NCBI GenBank assembly: GCA_028673005.1
Contig: CM054116.1
Location: forward strand, 25,707,840-25,771,839
Source: Tanypteryx hageni
Taxonomy: Eukaryota; Arthropoda; Insecta; Odonata; Petaluridae
Direction: 5' to 3'
Length of the DNA: 64,000 bases
A model generated the notes under the pieces. That model was not told the origin of the DNA. It made no database searches and saw nothing but the letters and a program-made list of their open reading frames with translations. Both the position numbers and the translations under genes were made by a program. This document shows positions 35,760 to 46,789 of this stretch, piece after piece. Numbering within the stretch: the first letter of the stretch is position 1; each line of letters begins with the position of its first letter.

Positions 35760-35984
35760 TTAATTACGGATTTTTCTGTTGGCGAATTCTAAGACTCGAA
35801 CAAGCTAATAGACTTTTTGTAGTCTTGAGAGGGAGAGGGAGAGTCTAATTTCTTCAAGCACTAGATAGTACATTATGTGTCCACAGAGGGCGCACACTGT
35901 ACTATCTTTTACTATTTTATCGAGAGGTAATTAAAAATAGGAAATATTTATCTAAATAAACTATTTAGAAATCTTTCCCCGACC
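35760..35984. other. unassigned sequence
   Basis: Contains 'gatagtaca...tgtactatc' as a short inverted pair at about 35866-35906; nothing else recognised. Confidence 0.35.
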
Positions 35985-36026
35985 CACCTCAAGTTCCTTT
36001 GTGACCCACCGGTTGAGAAACCCTAG
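35985..36026 (-). mobile_element. hAT-like terminus fragment
   Basis: The complement reads CTAGGGTTTCTCAACCGGTG followed by GGTCACAAAGG, typical of hAT ends of the 'ggttctcaacc-ggtgggtc' type. No partner end or target duplication found. Confidence 0.45.
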
Positions 36027-36452
36027 TATAGAGACCAATTTGCAGTCCCTCACCGAAATTATTTTATTCGTAGCATTCCTAGAAAAAAAATTAAAAGCGA
36101 TGAAATTTAGTATTCTTATTAATATAATCATGTTCTTGCGTATTGGCAATAATAATGAATAGAATGAATCCTTTAAACGCCTAAGAATTGTTTTCTTATT
36201 ATAGGTGAGATATTAAAAGTAATGCAAATATTGGAGCGATATTTCTTGTAAGAATTTATTTATGCAATATAAAATCAAGATGTCCGGGTTTCTATCATTA
36301 TTATTTCAGCATTTGTTTGTATTTTTATAAATATTTCAATCTTAATCATTTGAATTTTACATCTTGGACATTTTTATCTTGATAAATTTGTTGCTCCAAT
36401 ACCCAAAATATGTTTGTGAAAACCAAACGCGCATTTAGACTATGAAGAATTT

Positions 36453-36460
36453 ATCATACG
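36453..36460. repeat. hAT 8-bp target duplication, left
   Basis: ATCATACG; matches GTCATAAG at 37799-37806 at six of eight positions. Confidence 0.6.
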
Positions 36461-37798
36461 TAGGCCTGGTAGGATTCGATTTAAATCTATAAATGTCGAT
36501 AAACATCGAATTCGTAAAAGTTTCAAAATCGACGAAAATGAATTGCCGTCGATAAGTGTTTATTTTTCACAGCTAAATTTTCTATAAAAATATTCGTCAG
36601 GGTTTTTTAATTTGCTTTATCACAATGAAATCTAATGTATTTTAGCGCCAAATATAAAAAAGAGAAAACCGGCATTTTTCATACCAGACAGCCACACTCC
36701 ATTCGGTATTCCATACCCTTTCTAAGATCCCTTATGTCTTAAGGATCCATACTGAGCAGACACAGGCATGCCACAAAACAAAATGATCCGTTTATTGCAC
36801 TCTGTCTTTAATCTCGACCACATCTGATAATCTCTACTCGCCTTTGGTCGCTTATCCGGTATGATCAGCCTCCATACTCAATCTACTCAAAAGTCTCATA
36901 ACTTCTGCTGACAACCTCCAAGATGCGAAAAGAAATATTTTCCGAAACTTCATTAATACTGATCGCCAAATATCCTTATAGCAGGTCTCGAAATTATAAC
37001 TAAATCCTACTCCCCGCTTGACAAAATCCACTCACCCATAACTCATTTCGTGGTTGGTTAGTTTAAAAATCTACTACTACGAGTGTATTTCTGGAGCCCT
37101 GCCCTATAGTATTTACAAAAACTCAGTCATAAAATTGCTATTTTTGGCAGCCATACCCACATTTCATTCTCCTAGTGAGTCCCGTGCTTATTTTGTTTGC
37201 AATGCTGTAGCATCATTCATTGTTCGTAATCTTGGCTTTTTTGTACACTGATCATCGTTTGTCGCTCAAAAAGATAAGAATTTTTCTTCGAAATAGTCAT
37301 ATATGTACGTATTTGGTTGTGCATTATATTAACGTTGCATTAATGTTGTTATTGAATGGTCACGATTTTTTCAATAAGAGGCACGATTTAACGAGTAAAA
37401 TTTACTTGTGATTTATTCCGAAACCTTAGTTGAACCGGGTTAGTGGGCGAAGCCAACAATATCACATTCACCGAGTTTTAGAGAGCAACAAAAATTCTGG
37501 CATGCGAGAAGTCTTGCTTTAATATATAAAATTGTAGTAAAATATAATTGGAAGAATCCCATTTCTGTAGTTTTGTATTGATAAAAATCTATAAAATGTA
37601 TTAAAATAAACGTTGATATTCGTCCTCGATTTTTAGAAAAATTACCGATAATTGTTGTCGCTTTTTAAGAAATATAAATGTCGAAAACCACCAAGCCTAA
37701 TAAAATGTATTAAATAAACGTCGATATTCGTCGACGATTTTTAGGAAAAATAATCGTCGTATTTTAAGAAAAATAAACGTCGAAAACTACCAAGTCTA
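36461..37798 (+). mobile_element. hAT-type DNA transposon, decayed (1338 bp)
   Basis: The left terminus TAGGCCTGGTAGGATTCGA and the complement of the right terminus TAGACTTGGTAGTTTTCGA are inverted repeats. They are flanked by 8 bp direct repeats with two differences, as hAT elements make. A stretch near 37150 on the + strand reads AAIPTFHSPSESRAYF, which loosely resembles the C-terminal 'IPATS..SER.FS' dimerisation motif of hAT transposases; this is weak. No full transposase remains. The right end holds a direct duplication (37593-37798). Confidence 0.7.
37593..37798 (+). repeat. two tandem ~105 bp units at the hAT right end
   Basis: Both units share 'aaaatgtattaaa', 'ataaacgt.gatattcgtc', 'cgatttttag', 'aaataaacgtcgaaaac' and 'taccaag', with the second unit shorter and cleaner. 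The duplicated subterminal block may carry transposase sites. Confidence 0.75.
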
Positions 37799-38264
37799 GT
37801 CATAAGTCTAGGCACTAAAAGTTTTCCCATCCTATTTATAGGACCAACTGATTTATCGGTTTTATTATAGCCATAGGGCGGTCTCCACAGTTTTAATTGG
37901 TCGTATTTACAGGAACAAGAAGCTTAATTTTTTTTGCGAATGAATTCATATTCCAACATTCCTTCTACTTCCTTTAGGTAACTGATTATAATTAGTTTCC
38001 TCCCATTCCTTCTCCGGTGGATGTTTTTTTTTAAACTTACTTATCTCTTGCATAGTATTCCAATGTTTGTTTTACTTTGTCCATGATATGTTAACTTTTA
38101 TTTATTTTTAAGGGCAAATTTTCCGTTCAAATATTACGTTTTGTGCCAGATGAGAATTTTAGCATGTTGAAAATTTTTTTTTTAAAGAGGGAAGATATTT
38201 AGATCGCAGTACATGATTTTTATTTAGTATTTTATTTACATAATAGCTTCAGGAAGGTGGCAAC
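37799..38264. other. unassigned AT-rich sequence
   Basis: Starts with the right hAT target duplication (37799-37806). Nothing else recognised. Confidence 0.4.
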
Positions 38265-38382
38265 GCAAATTTAAAAGAACCTTAGACATCTAACGAGGTA
38301 ACTTTGATGAAAAACGACGTAAATCGGTACACATCGAATCGACGTAAATCGAGGCGATGTAAATCGGGGTATTCCTGTATTA
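38265..38382 (-). mobile_element. Tigger-like terminus fragment
   Basis: The complement starts TACAGGAATACCCCGATTTAC and repeats 'cgatttacgtcg' several times, the subterminal style of pogo/Tigger MITEs. The partner end is not visible. Confidence 0.45.
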
Positions 38383-39120
38383 TCTTGAAATCACGAGTTC
38401 ATCCGTTATCAGCCGCTCTGTTACTCTTACTTTCCGTATCTTGAAAGTAAATTCCGAATTGAATTCAATATTCCGTTGCTTAGACCTTTCTTATTTTCAA
38501 TCCACTGATCTTCAACCAGATTTTTCGTCCGATGTCATTAATTAAAATGCTTCTCCATCTAAACTGGATTTCCGTAGTCCTCTAGGCCGCTTTCCCTTAA
38601 CGGACTCCCTCAAATGTCAAATACCTAACTCTTCGAGGCGTTAGGAATGACCGTTCATTACCGCCGCATAAAGCAAAAGGCCAGACCCGTCAAAACGTGT
38701 ATTTTTAAGCTCCGCAAAGCGCTAACTAAATAACGCTCCTCCGTGTTCTCCCTCTCCTTCACACAATCCTTGCCCCCCCTCCCTACTCTACTCTCCCCCC
38801 CCTTTCCTCTTTCATGTCCTCCGCCTTGGCAAATGGAACGAGCGAATTAGCCGCCCGGTGAGACTAAGTTCGTGTGACGCATAGAGAACGGATTTGGAAT
38901 AAAAACTGGACGATGTTCGTTCTTCAAAAGCCACGCCGAACACCGCAAAGACGCGGCCAAAAAATGACGGCGCCGTCGAGGAAAGTGATTTGGGAACGAA
39001 GGACGGGGAGTGGAACGAGGTTTAAAAAAAATATAGAATAACGAGTACTCGGCAGTTTTCGTTTGAAAGAAAGGATTTTTAAGCTGCCGTCACTCTATAT
39101 CCCGTTCGTTGTGACACGTC
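38383..39120. other. unassigned, with pyrimidine tract
   Basis: A C/T-rich tract at 38735-38820 is the only structure noted. Confidence 0.4.
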
Positions 39121-39224
39121 CCTCAGAGAGAGAGAGGGAGGGAGGGAGAGAGAGATAGAGAGAAAGAAATGGAGAGAGGCCATCCGGGTAATCCGCATTG
39201 CCACGAAAGCCTCTTGGGCTCCAA

Positions 39225-39625
39225 CTATCTCTCCTCCTTCCTCCCTCCCTACAAGCCCCTTCTCTCTCTCACTCTCTTCCCCATCCACTATTAAGCTATT
39301 CTATTCATCTCGCACCTCTCCTACGAAATCCCACCTCTCTCCCTCCTCCATTTTCGCATTCTCCCCTTCATCCGTCGCTGTCCACGACGCCACAACTCCT
39401 TTTCCCGCTCCGCCGTTTCTTTCCTTCCCCACATTTACTATCTTTTTCACTTTCTTCTCTCTTCTCACCTCGCCTCCCTTCTCCGGCTCTCACTTTCTCC
39501 CCACCCTCTTTTCCTCCCCTTTCACTTCCCCTCTGGCATCATCTGCTTTCTCCCATCCCCCTCCATTCCCTCTCCTGAGCCTCCCATTTCACTCCCTTCT
39601 CACCCTCTCCCTCAATCCCTTCCGA
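39225..39625 (+). repeat. polypyrimidine tract
   Basis: About 400 bp C/T-rich, preceded at 39125-39180 by a G/A-rich (GAGAGAGG) run of opposite bias only 45 bp away. Confidence 0.8.
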
Positions 39626-40364
39626 GAGGAATGCAGCTCTCAACCGTCGTTACCTCTGTCCCCTTCGTTACTGCTTCATTACCTCTTCAATTCTGTCGCC
39701 CACGCTTTCATCCTCTTCCCCGTGCTTTCATCAACATCGTCAACCGCCCCCGAGACACGTTTTGGATGAGTGATGCCACGCTCCTTCTGAAACACTACAC
39801 TAGCAACTTAACACGACTGCACCGCCGAAGAGTTTACGATATTACACGTTTTCTGTTAAAAGTCATCAAACGCGTATTTTTTTATTTTTTTGTTTTACAT
39901 TATTTGTTTGATTATACGCTCAGCTAATTCCATTGAAAGTTACTTTAATTAACTGCTCGAGGATAGTTTTTTAATCATTTACGTAATGTCACAAAATGCT
40001 TAAGCATTTTCACGTATAATTTACACATGTTTACCAGGTTGCCATAAATATTCTTTCATTTTTTTGGAATTGTCAGTTGATTCCCGTTTCTATGATATAA
40101 TATGAGGTGAACTATTTGTGGTTTTCTAACTTTTTAAATTTTAATATTCTCCGTAGAATCAATACAAAATAGGTTTCAGTTTCGCCTGGAGATGTGGTTG
40201 AAATTATCGCAATAGGTTTCCATGAGACTTCAATTGCAATTCATTCGTAGGATTATTTAATTTCGACTTTTCTTAATCCGTCTTCAGATTCTCATGCCAT
40301 CCTAACCTATCACGAAACTACTCTTTTCAAAGGATAATAGTCCTTCTCGAATTCAAAATGTAGC
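39626..40364. other. unassigned sequence
   Basis: No gene recognised; the 98-codon frame at 39631-39927 lacks motifs. Confidence 0.4.
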
Positions 40365-40490
40365 AATGTTCAGACTTACGAATATCCGATTTACAAACTT
40401 TCCATCTTACAAAGAAGAATTGTTCACAACAGAAAGTCGATTAACATATAAACAACCGATCTTACGAACTTTTTCTCAATTCCAGCAACA
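40365..40490 (+). mobile_element. Tigger-like terminus fragment, left-type
   Basis: Repeats of 'ttacgaatatccgattta', 'cttacaaag' and 'gatcttacgaac' match the 'cgatttacgaac' subterminal style. Possibly the left end of the element whose right end is at 42945-42993. Confidence 0.4.
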
Positions 40491-40904
40491 ACACAAAACT
40501 CAGTCTTTTAAAAGCAAATGAGTAAGAATTAAATATTTCTTTTCAACGTTTATGTTTTTGACGTGTATTGCACGTAAATGTGCAATACGGTACAGTAGTA
40601 ATGTGTCATTTTGTAAAATTGCAATGCTGATATTACAGTGTTTTCTTGTTAACCTAGCTTATAACATGATCAACCTGATATGTAACCTATAGTAATTAAT
40701 TTTATCGTATAGTATATCACTATAACCAGGATATTTTATAAATGAAACAAAATTAAACTTTAAAAATATTACAAAAAAGGATAATTATTACATTCTTTAG
40801 AGAATGTTAGAAAATAACTTATATTTTTCACAGTATTGTATATCTTGCTACAAAACTTGAAGGAACTAGAGCTATGAATCAATAAGAATAAAATTATAAT
40901 AAAA

Positions 40905-41910
40905 GTGATAAAACAAAACATACTATTCTGTAGAGGAAGGGACAAAGAAAAATTTTACTATGTAATAGGTCAAGCTCTGGAAGAGTATAGGGAATGTAAA
41001 TATCTAGGTGTCATTTTGACTAAAGACCTTCATTGGGGAGCTTAGGTTGAGAGTTTAATGGTGAAAGCATATAAAGTCTTGTATTTCATTATGAGAGTTT
41101 TAGTGAAAAGCATGACTGATACCAAGGAAACGGCATATAAAAGTCTTGTTAGGCCAATACATACTGAAATACGGATCACTGGGATGGGACGCACACTTAG
41201 AGGGTCAGATAAGAAAGTTATAAATGGAACAAAGAACGGCAGCTAGGTTTGTTTCTGGCATTTTCAAAAGGAGTGTAAGTGGGACTAAAATGACAGGAAA
41301 GTTGGTTTGAGACTAGAATCTAGAAGAAAATCAGCTAGGCTAAAATGAATTTACAGCGCTTATGTGAGGGAACCATCTTGTAGAGACAAGGATTAGGATT
41401 GAGGAGCAAAAACATAGAGAATGTAAAGACCATATATATTTAAAATAGAGTCGCCTAAACAACAAACAAACGGGGGAAAATATTCCTTCTTTAATATAGG
41501 TGTTGCTGACTGGAATAACTTGCCCGCATCGGTCTTTAAGCCCTTCCCCTTTCATTTAGGTCTCTTCAGAGATAGAATTAATCGTCTTGCAAAATAGAAG
41601 CCCTTTCCTGTGTATGCCGTAAGGGTAAATAACGATGGAATTGGGAGGAAGTGAGGAAGTAGGTAGGGTGATGTACGGTGTGGACTTCGAGGACCCTGTG
41701 ACCGCTACGGTAGCCGTGGAGGCCTACCTTGAACCTCGAAAACTCTCAATTCCGGAAGTAAATGTTGTAGTTGTCCTTTTTATGGCTAAGTTTTCTTTAC
41801 TACATTACCTACTTGCTTTGTTTCACCTGTTATGTAATTTCTATCGTTGTACTGCCCTTGCCACCAGCCCTAGACCTTATCTCTATTATAAATTAAATAA
41901 ATAAATAAAC
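40905..41910 (+). mobile_element. non-LTR retrotransposon (CR1/Jockey-like), 5'-truncated
   Basis: The C-terminal part of a LINE reverse-transcriptase protein, then a 3' UTR ending in (AAAT)n at 41890-41909. A long 5' truncation, as is usual for LINE copies. No clear target duplication. Confidence 0.8.
40920..41598 (+). pseudogene. LINE reverse transcriptase C-terminal remnant
   Basis: Frame-shifting translation gives, in order: ECKYLGVILTKDLHWGA, a stop, then VKAYKVLYFIMRVL, KETAYKSLVRPI, a frameshift to ILKYGSLGWDAHLEGQIRKL, another stop, MEQRTAARFVSG, GLRLESRRKSARLK, and finally KYSFFNIGVADWNNLPASVF and FRDRINRLAK ending at TAG 41596-41598. This is the thumb and C-terminal region of CR1/Jockey-clade reverse transcriptases, where KYLGV, LVRP.LEY, R.AARFV and WN.LP are conserved. 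At least three stops and two or more frameshifts are present. The catalytic YADD region lies upstream and has been lost. Confidence 0.85.
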
Positions 41911-42041
41911 AATATACTGAAACATGTATCTCACATACAGCACCATTACTTCAATAATGCCACCATCTCCTTCCGCTACTTATGGAAAATAACGTCACAA
42001 ACACTAGAACAAAAAGGTTACCAATTATTTAAATCTTACTG
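41911..42041. other. short spacer between LINE tail and GC island
   Basis: AT-rich, no feature seen. Confidence 0.4.
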
Positions 42042-42083
42042 TCGAAATAAACGTAATTTATTTCTTGTACACATTATAATTTA
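42042..42083 (+). repeat. 42-bp direct repeat, left
   Basis: Matches 42827-42868 at 39 of 42 positions; begins TCGAAATAAACGTAATTTAT and includes an AATAAA. Confidence 0.9.
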
Positions 42084-42826
42084 ATTGAAATGCCTCGTGA
42101 TCCCCTGGCATTTGACTCTCCCAGGAGAGTCCCCCACTCTCTTGGGGCAGTCGGATGCCATGTATCCCGTTACCCTTACCCAAACTTCCCCTTCCTTACG
42201 AGGATGCTGGGTCGTCGGTGATGAGTCACGATTCCGGGGCTATCAAAGGCCAAATTCGGGAGCGTCCATAGTCGCGTGAGACGGAAACAGGGATCCGCTG
42301 GCTGTCGCAGGACAGTCGGACCGTTCGGTCCCGGGCACTGGGAATTTGTGGTCCTTGTAAGGGGTCGGCACAGTCACGTGTCCTGTAATCTAGCAAGTGG
42401 AGGTGTCCGAGATCCGAATGGATGGGCCCGATAGCGACGAGTGAGGTCGGCTACGGCGCCCGGAAATCCACCCGAGAGGGAGGACGGGCTTCCCTGGCCA
42501 ATCCCGATTGGCTATCGGCTGGGGCGGGCGTAAATAGGCCCCATTGCCGTGTGGGCTGACGTGTAATTTCGCTCCAAAGGGTGTTTCCCACTCGGGGCCA
42601 CGTCAGCTCGAGTGCGTGTCCGTGGGGCTGTTTGGCCCCCCGTCTTAATGCGGGTGGTCTGCGGAACCGCGGCGGCTGTTTGTCCAAGCCTTGCGGTGGG
42701 GCACTCCCGACCACCCCGAATAGACACCGGACATGGCCTCTCTCCATGCCAACTGAGAGAAAATACTCGAACTTGAAACTCGGACGGCGCGTTTACTTGG
42801 GTTTCTTTACTTACGTTTGGACAAAA
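42084..42826. other. GC-rich island of unknown origin
   Basis: About 740 bp clearly richer in G+C and CpG than everything around it, and lacking the purine/pyrimidine bias of the tracts. It contains several hairpins: GACTCTCC/GGAGAGTC at 42114-42131 and GGACCG/CGGTCC at about 42317-42330. It has no coding motif on either strand; the 115- and 98-codon minus frames are not recognisable. Possible identities are an LTR or 5' UTR of a retroelement, a non-coding RNA retroposon, or a tandem-repeat unit. Confidence 0.6.
42498..42536 (+). promoter_or_regulatory. promoter-like cluster: CCAAT, ATTGG, GC box, TATA-like
   Basis: CCAAT at 42498, ATTGG at 42507, GGGGCGGGCG at 42521-42530 and TAAATA at 42531-42536, all within 40 bp of the GC island. 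The order fits an RNA polymerase II core promoter reading rightward, but no transcript is visible and the GC box touches the TATA-like motif, which is closer than usual. Confidence 0.35.
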
Positions 42827-42868
42827 TCGAAATAAACGTAATTTATTCCTTGTCCCCATTATAATTTA
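42827..42868 (+). repeat. 42-bp direct repeat, right
   Basis: Second copy, 785 bp after the first; three differences (T/C, A/C, A/C). Confidence 0.9.
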
Positions 42869-42944
42869 TTTTTGGGACTGAAAATGTATTTTTTAGCACA
42901 CACTCTCCCATCGAATATATGTAAAGTTCGCTCCAGATTTACAA

Positions 42945-42993
42945 ACTAATTTTTCAGGAAGGCACGATGTTCGTAAATCGGGAGATTTCTGTA
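42945..42993 (-). mobile_element. Tigger-like terminus fragment, right-type
   Basis: The complement starts CAGAAATCTCCCGATTTACG, next to TA at 42992-42993. May pair with 40365-40490. Confidence 0.45.
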
Positions 42994-44582
42994 CTTCTCC
43001 ACCTCCATATCATTCAAAATTTTAATTTAGTTGGTTTGGTCTCTTGGAGGAGAATGATCTCATTCCTTTTCGTTAGAACCATAGAAGGAGATTATTATGA
43101 AACCTATCATTACTAAATCTCACGTAATATATCACTCGATGAGTTTTAGAGACCCTAAAATTAATATTTATTCTGAAAAGAATCAACAAAGGTTTTTGCA
43201 AGGAGCATATTTTCCTCAATATGTGGCAAAAGTTTCTTCCTTGATATAACGACAGAATATAAGCTAAGAAAAGAGTAGGCATTTAAATAGCTATAAAAAC
43301 ATAATCTCAAAATTTTCATTGCGTGTTCTCTTGATTTTAAAGCCCTCATAATAATATCTGTAGTGCCTATATCAATGAGCGGTGTTTTCCTCTCGCAGGG
43401 GGCCCCAATCTCTTTTCCAGCCAATGCACATCACATCTAGTCACATAACACTTAACTCTTCAGCTACAGCATGTACCTACTCATCTATAGTCCCTCTCTT
43501 TTTGTGACGCTTTTTCAGTTTAAAAATAGGGGTGCGACGATTTTTCGGGAATAATTATGCTTTAAACGACTTAATTCCATAGGAAACCATCCGTTGCTTT
43601 TGTTTTGCAAATCTCGAATGCTTGTTTGAGCGCCTTTAGCTTCTTTGAATTTTCTACTTTGCCGGTCTCAAAAATGCCCACTTGGACATACCTAATGGCG
43701 TTTTCACATCTTCTGCTTCTTTCAGTCGTTCTTAACGGTCATTTGCTTGTAAAAGTTTCTCACATGGTTTCGCTATCCCATTCTTTTCTTATTGGCATCT
43801 CAATACTTTCAATTTAAACTGCGGTCCTTAACTATTGGATTTTTCCCCATATTATCGCGAGAAAATAAGATGCCTCAATTTGATTTTACTTCATTTAGTT
43901 TATAAATTTGATAGATATATCATAAAATTGGTAAATATTATGTAAAAAATTTAGAAACCTACTCATTCGTGAAGTAGGTTTCAGTTTCGTTTTATGCGCT
44001 TCTCCATTCAGTGCCATATTTGTTGTCTCTACACCCACTTCCTTCCACACTTTCATTCAGCTGCGATTAATTAATTCCTGAATTTCTCTTTCTTTTTCTA
44101 TCGTATTCATCAACATTAATTATTGGTTGAATCTAAAAGTCACCTAGCAGATTTGCTGTGGAATCTTATTTCGTTGTTTCGAAAACTTGGTATATCAATT
44201 GCCATATGAACCTTTGCGTCAGAGCCTTGCTGCAGATACCTTTTACAGTATATACATATACGTATTCTTAACCTTGCGCAAATGCGAATTTTCAATTTCA
44301 GTATACATAATCTCTGCAGGTCTAGAATACGGCTACTTAAGGTGGGATCATTTGTTCGAAATAGAGCTAATAGTATCGGTCATTCGATAATTAAAAAATG
44401 TAATTTATGTTAAAGAGAGCAGTAAAATCAATCACACATTAAGTTTTAATATATTTGTTTCCATTTCGACCCCAAATGCTACTCATTTGCTCTCTACGCC
44501 GAAGAATGATTTCTGTAATTCCGCACAAGTAATTTTTAAGAGATCGGTAAGGATTGACAGCGAGTACTACGGAGATGTAGAG

Positions 44583-44584
<2 letters not shown>
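42994..44584. other. unassigned, with hAT-like end near 43526
   Basis: 'aggggtgcgacgatttttcg' at 43526-43548 resembles the start of TAGGGGTGCGA-type hAT elements; no partner end seen. Otherwise AT-rich, no gene. Confidence 0.35.
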
Positions 44585-44630
<46 letters not shown>

Positions 44631-44632
44631 CC
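44585..44632 (+). repeat. (GA)n microsatellite
   Basis: About 20 GA units, followed within 70 bp by a C/T-rich run (44690-44770). Confidence 0.95.
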
Positions 44633-44964
44633 TACTTTCCTTGGGAAGGAAGTCATAGCGCTGATCCCAAGCATTTGAAAAGACAACTTCCCCCTTCCTA
44701 TCTCTCTCTCCTTCTCTTCCCCACCCACATCCCTCCGCCACTCCTGCCGCAAAACCCACTCCCTCTTCGCCGCACAAACGGAAACCTCGAACCGCAAAGA
44801 AGGGGTCTGCAGCCGACCAATGAATAACAGAAACGCGCCGTGTATATGTATCGGGAACACACGCACAAAGGGACAAAGGAGAGCGAGAGAGAGAAAGAGA
44901 AGGACACTTTTAGATGTCCTTCCAAGGAGACAAGTGGGAGCACGAGGAGGTAAAGTAAACTTTA

Positions 44965-45015
44965 AAACTCACACCTGGAGGCTTGGGTTCGCCTCCCGTC
45001 CTTCCGGATACTCAC
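44965..45015 (+). repeat. SINE fragment sharing box B with 47430-47495
   Basis: 'ctggaggcttgggttcgcctcccg' type sequence (core GGGTTCGCCTCCC) matches the SINE head at 47430-47495 around the B box; A box not found. Confidence 0.5.
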
Positions 45016-45114
45016 ATGGGATTGGCAGACAAAGAATGTCGCGTCCGGGTCTACTTTCGTATTGGCCATTGTAGCGGCGGCGATTGAAACCCAGACGCCC
45101 ACTATTGCTTTCCA

Positions 45115-45600
45115 GAACTCCTCCCATTCCTTTGAAGAGGGAAGGTAGAGGTAGAGAAATTCTGAGGTGTTAGGAGGGGGAGAGTGAGGGAGCAGTTGCA
45201 AAATCAAGGGAGTGGGAACCAAGAGAGACGAAAGAATCGCGTTTACTTTGCCGAGATTGATACCGCCATGCCACTTTCTTTTATTAAAAAACATAAATAA
45301 CAACAATAGGTCGTAATCCACAAGATTAGATTTTTAAGGTTAGAGTTTTTCAAAATACTGACAATGATGCTACGTAAACATTTTATGCCAATATACGTCA
45401 GCACATTAGAAAATGCCGCGGATGGCATTAAAGCGAGAAAACTAAGGAGATATGGAGGGAGCACAAAAGGACGACTCAAGAATACGGGGAAGTAGAGGGA
45501 TGAGGGACTGAGGAGGAGGGAGTAGAGTGAGAATAGGAGGGAAACTTGGAGGGGGAATAAGAAAGGGGAAGGTGGTGGGCCAGCTGTGGCGGGAGGAGGA
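45115..45600 (+). repeat. two purine-rich tracts
   Basis: G/A-rich at 45135-45240 and 45440-45600, no fixed unit, separated by AT-rich DNA. Confidence 0.65.
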
Positions 45601-45649
45601 ATTATTTGGTGCAAGATAGGTAAGAATGAGGGAAAGGAGTCGCCTAGCC

Positions 45650-45740
45650 GGAATGGGACATCTCGCCGCAGCTGACTCACCACGACCAGCTCGCCGCAGG
45701 CCCATCCGTCGCAAACTCCCATCTAAAACGCGAATAACCC
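45650..45740 (+). repeat. repeat fragment related to 46090-46150
   Basis: 'cgccgcaggcccatc', 'aaactcccatctaaaac' and 'aacccaa' occur in the same order as 'cgccgtaggcgcccaac', 'aaatctccatctaaccc' at 46110-46145. Two degenerate copies of one unidentified repeat; the second has a perfect GGGCGCC/GGCGCCC hairpin (46110-46126). Confidence 0.45.
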
Positions 45741-46089
45741 AATCAAATACGCAGATAAAAACTCGAAATTTGGCAGATATAATCTGTTCAGATATAAAAA
45801 TGCTGTGTTGAAGGAAACTTTACGAAAAACGCCCAGGTGATGATTTGCATTTCCCATAAGGTACATAAAAATCGACATTTTGACATACGTGATTTTCTTC
45901 TTTTGGGGATAATAATGAAAAGCGTTCCTACTCTGTTTGATTAACTAGCGAAGAGCTGGAACGTAGACTGCAAGCCTTTATTCGTTAAAAATTTAAAATG
46001 TCGTTAACTACTTATACTTATACGTTATACTACTATTTCCGTCAGCAGGTTGCTCTGCTTCTTGCTCCGTATCTCCGCTAGCGTGGAGA

Positions 46090-46150
46090 GGGTTATATGG
46101 TTCCAGGCCGGGCGCCGTAGGCGCCCAACACGACTCAAATCTCCATCTAA
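46090..46150 (+). repeat. repeat fragment with GGGCGCC hairpin
   Basis: Second copy of the repeat at 45650-45740; 7 bp perfect arms around GTA. Confidence 0.5.
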
Positions 46151-46700
46151 CCCAACAACAATAAAGTTTCCATGGCACCTTTTTCAGGTTTTAATGGCTG
46201 TACAATTCCTGCATTACCTTTCTGAAATTCATATCGCATACAACGGATTCCGTCGGCTGTTTCCATAGCAAACTCCACATAGTTCCATTTCTCGTCACTC
46301 ACGGCGCCGTTGTTGAAGATCTCACAGCTCGGAAATTCCGTCTCTATAATGCGATATTACAAAACTGAGGAATCTGGAAAATTTCAAATTACCAAATAAC
46401 GATTTCTATACGAAAGAGAACTATTTATATGACACATGCCTTCTATGTTTTTAAAGATGGAATCAAATAGCAGATATGAACAAAAAAGAAACATCAGGCT
46501 AATGACCAAATTTGGGAAATTTCACTCGTTAGGGGAATTTTTATAATTATGTCTTCCGACAATTTAGACGTGCAAATAAAAGGCAATCATTCGTAACCAC
46601 AGAGAAAAATACTTTCCGTCGCACACGTCATTAATGCGTTATCTTGACGTTCAGCTGTTTCTCCTCACTGTAATCCTCATCCACTATTTTCCCTGCATTC
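46151..46700. other. unassigned sequence
   Basis: No gene or bounded repeat seen. Confidence 0.4.
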
Positions 46701-46710
46701 AGCTCCCTCT

Positions 46711-46785
46711 TTTCTCTTTCTCTCTTCTCTTTCTCTCTTCTCTTTCTCTCTTCTCTTTCTCTCTTCTCTTTCTCTCTCTCTCCCC
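46711..46785 (+). repeat. 13-bp pyrimidine minisatellite
   Basis: TTCTCTTTCTCTC repeated five times almost perfectly, then a (CT)n run. Confidence 0.9.
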
Positions 46786-46789
46786 TCTT

